A stretch of DNA of 64,000 nucleotides from Sulfurifustis variabilis (GTDB taxonomy: Bacteria > Pseudomonadota > Gammaproteobacteria > Acidiferrobacterales > Sulfurifustaceae): positions 248,001 through 312,000 of the forward strand of contig NZ_AP014936.1 of assembly GCF_002355415.1 (NCBI RefSeq), written 5' to 3'. The notes under the pieces were generated by a model. That model did no database searches. It was not told the origin of the DNA and saw only the letters and a list, made by a program, of their open reading frames with translations. The position numbers were made by a program, and so were the translations under genes. Positions 63,291 through 64,000 of the stretch are shown one piece after another; positions within the stretch are counted from its first letter, which is position 1; each line of letters opens with the position of its first letter.

Positions 63291-64000
63291 ATGCTGGGTG
63301 TGCTGCTCCAGATGTTCGCCTTGATCGGCGTCGGCCTGCTCTGGTCGTGGTGGCAGCCCGGGCGCCTGGAGACCGAGGCGTCGCGCAAAGTCCTCGTCGG
63401 CTCCGTTTATTATCTCTTCCTGCCCGCGCTCGTGCTGGTGGTGCTGTGGCGTGCCCCGCTCGGCGTCGACACCGTCAAGATCGTCCTCGCGGCGGCCGGC
63501 GGGGTGCTGGGCGCGCTCGCCGTGAGCTTCCTCGCGTGCCGCGTATGCCGCGCCGACCCGCGGACGGCGGGCGCCATGATCCTCGCCGCGTCCTGGCCGA
63601 ATGCCACCTACCTGGGCCTCCCGGTGCTCGAGAACACGCTGGGCGCATGGGCGCGCACGGTGGCGATCCAGTACGACCTCTTCGCCTGCACGCCGCTCCT
63701 CCTCTCCGTCGGCATCCTGATCGCGAGCGCCCACGGCGCCGGCGGGCGACGCGAGAATCCGCTGAAGGTCCTGTTCACCGTGCCTCCGTTCTGGGCCGCC
63801 CTGGCGGCGCTCGCGTTCAACCTCGGGGGCGTCCCGGTGCCGGAATGGATCGACGGCTTTCTGCGTCTCATGGGAGCGGCGGTCGTGCCGCTCATGCTCG
63901 TGTCCGTGGGGATGGCGCTCCGGCAGGGCTTCGGACAGCTCAGGCACCTGCCGCTCGTGATCCCGGTCGCGGTCATCCAGCTTTTCGTGATGCCGCTCAT
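63291..64000 (+). CDS. AEC-family permease, second (3' partial)
   Basis: Open from ATG 63291 to the window end (236 codons). Hydrophobic throughout, with VGSVYYLFLPALVLVVLW, AASWPNATYLGLPVLENTLG and GAAVVPLMLVSVGMAL as family marks. The first AEC gene lies 1.2 kb upstream; the two are only distantly alike. Divergent from the DgcZ-like gene. Confidence 0.87.
   Translation, partial: MLGVLLQMFALIGVGLLWSWWQPGRLETEASRKVLVGSVYYLFLPALVLVVLWRAPLGVDTVKIVLAAAGGVLGALAVSFLACRVCRADPRTAGAMILAASWPNATYLGLPVLENTLGAWARTVAIQYDLFACTPLLLSVGILIASAHGAGGRRENPLKVLFTVPPFWAALAALAFNLGGVPVPEWIDGFLRLMGAAVVPLMLVSVGMALRQGFGQLRHLPLVIPVAVIQLFVMPL

Overview
The window looks like chromosomal DNA of a high-GC, chemolithoautotrophic, sulfur-oxidising proteobacterium, most likely a gammaproteobacterium (Acidiferrobacterales such as Sulfurifustis/Sulfuricaulis would fit; this is inference from gene content and repeat style, not a phylogeny). 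The evidence is sulfite reductase DsrA/DsrB of the sulfur-oxidiser kind, a phosphoribulokinase (Calvin cycle), periplasmic DsrE-like and DsrC-like proteins, a sulfite-oxidase-family enzyme, and many c-di-GMP proteins. Both ends cut genes: a PAS/GGDEF/EAL protein at the left and an AEC-family permease at the right. I see no tRNA, rRNA, CRISPR array, phage or transposase gene.

Layout. 1-3.2 kb: multi-PAS GGDEF-EAL protein. 3.3-10.8 kb: assembly genes on the minus strand (two CtaA-like proteins, PCuAC, SCO) divergent from a heme-copper reductase operon (small TM protein, CuA subunit II, subunit I, CyoE, SCO). Subunit I keeps all heme and Cu ligands but has Gln where oxygen reductases have the cross-linked Tyr. 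10.8-11.7 kb: a gene-free island of nested inverted repeats. 11.7-17.9 kb: a tightly overlapping operon with a cytochrome b6-like/ferredoxin/MvhD fusion, a second heme-copper protein (Glu in place of a CuB histidine, Phe in place of the Tyr), hemerythrin, DUF2249, a 12-TM protein and a c-heme DUF3365 protein; this looks like nitric oxide chemistry rather than oxygen respiration. 18-20.5 kb: dsrA and dsrB alone, separated by a palindromic repeat. 20.5-27.7 kb: small proteins, a ferredoxin reductase, a GGDEF/EAL protein, Mug, a DsrE-like protein and a class II aldolase. 27.8-33.2 kb: livHMGF, a small membrane protein and livK. 33.2-40.5 kb: MOSC, PEP-CTERM, CHI-like, NnrU, STAS-like and GlcG-like proteins, two cysteine-poor DsrC-like proteins, a 12-TM protein and TrpB2. 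40.6-52.2 kb: old yellow enzyme, encapsulin with its ferritin cargo, EamA transporter, YajD, CYTH, GcvR-like, CHASE-GGDEF-EAL, phosphoribulokinase, dienelactone hydrolase. 52.2-64 kb: CHRD, DUF72, degenerate GGDEF, two TPM proteins, LemA, an inositol-phosphatase-like protein, a frame-damaged small membrane protein, ChaB, sulfite-oxidase-like enzyme, MFS, AEC permease, CZB-GGDEF, and a second AEC permease.

How it fits together. Five FNR/Dnr-type boxes (TTGAY-N4-RTCAW) lie upstream of the first reductase operon, the second reductase operon, the DUF3365 gene, dsrA or its neighbours, and the first DsrC-like gene. With NnrU, hemerythrin and DUF2249 this suggests one low-oxygen or NO-responsive programme joining NO reduction with sulfur oxidation. 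The most interesting object is the 11.7-17.3 kb operon. A family of 80-92 bp palindromic elements sits between genes and often supplies their stop codons.
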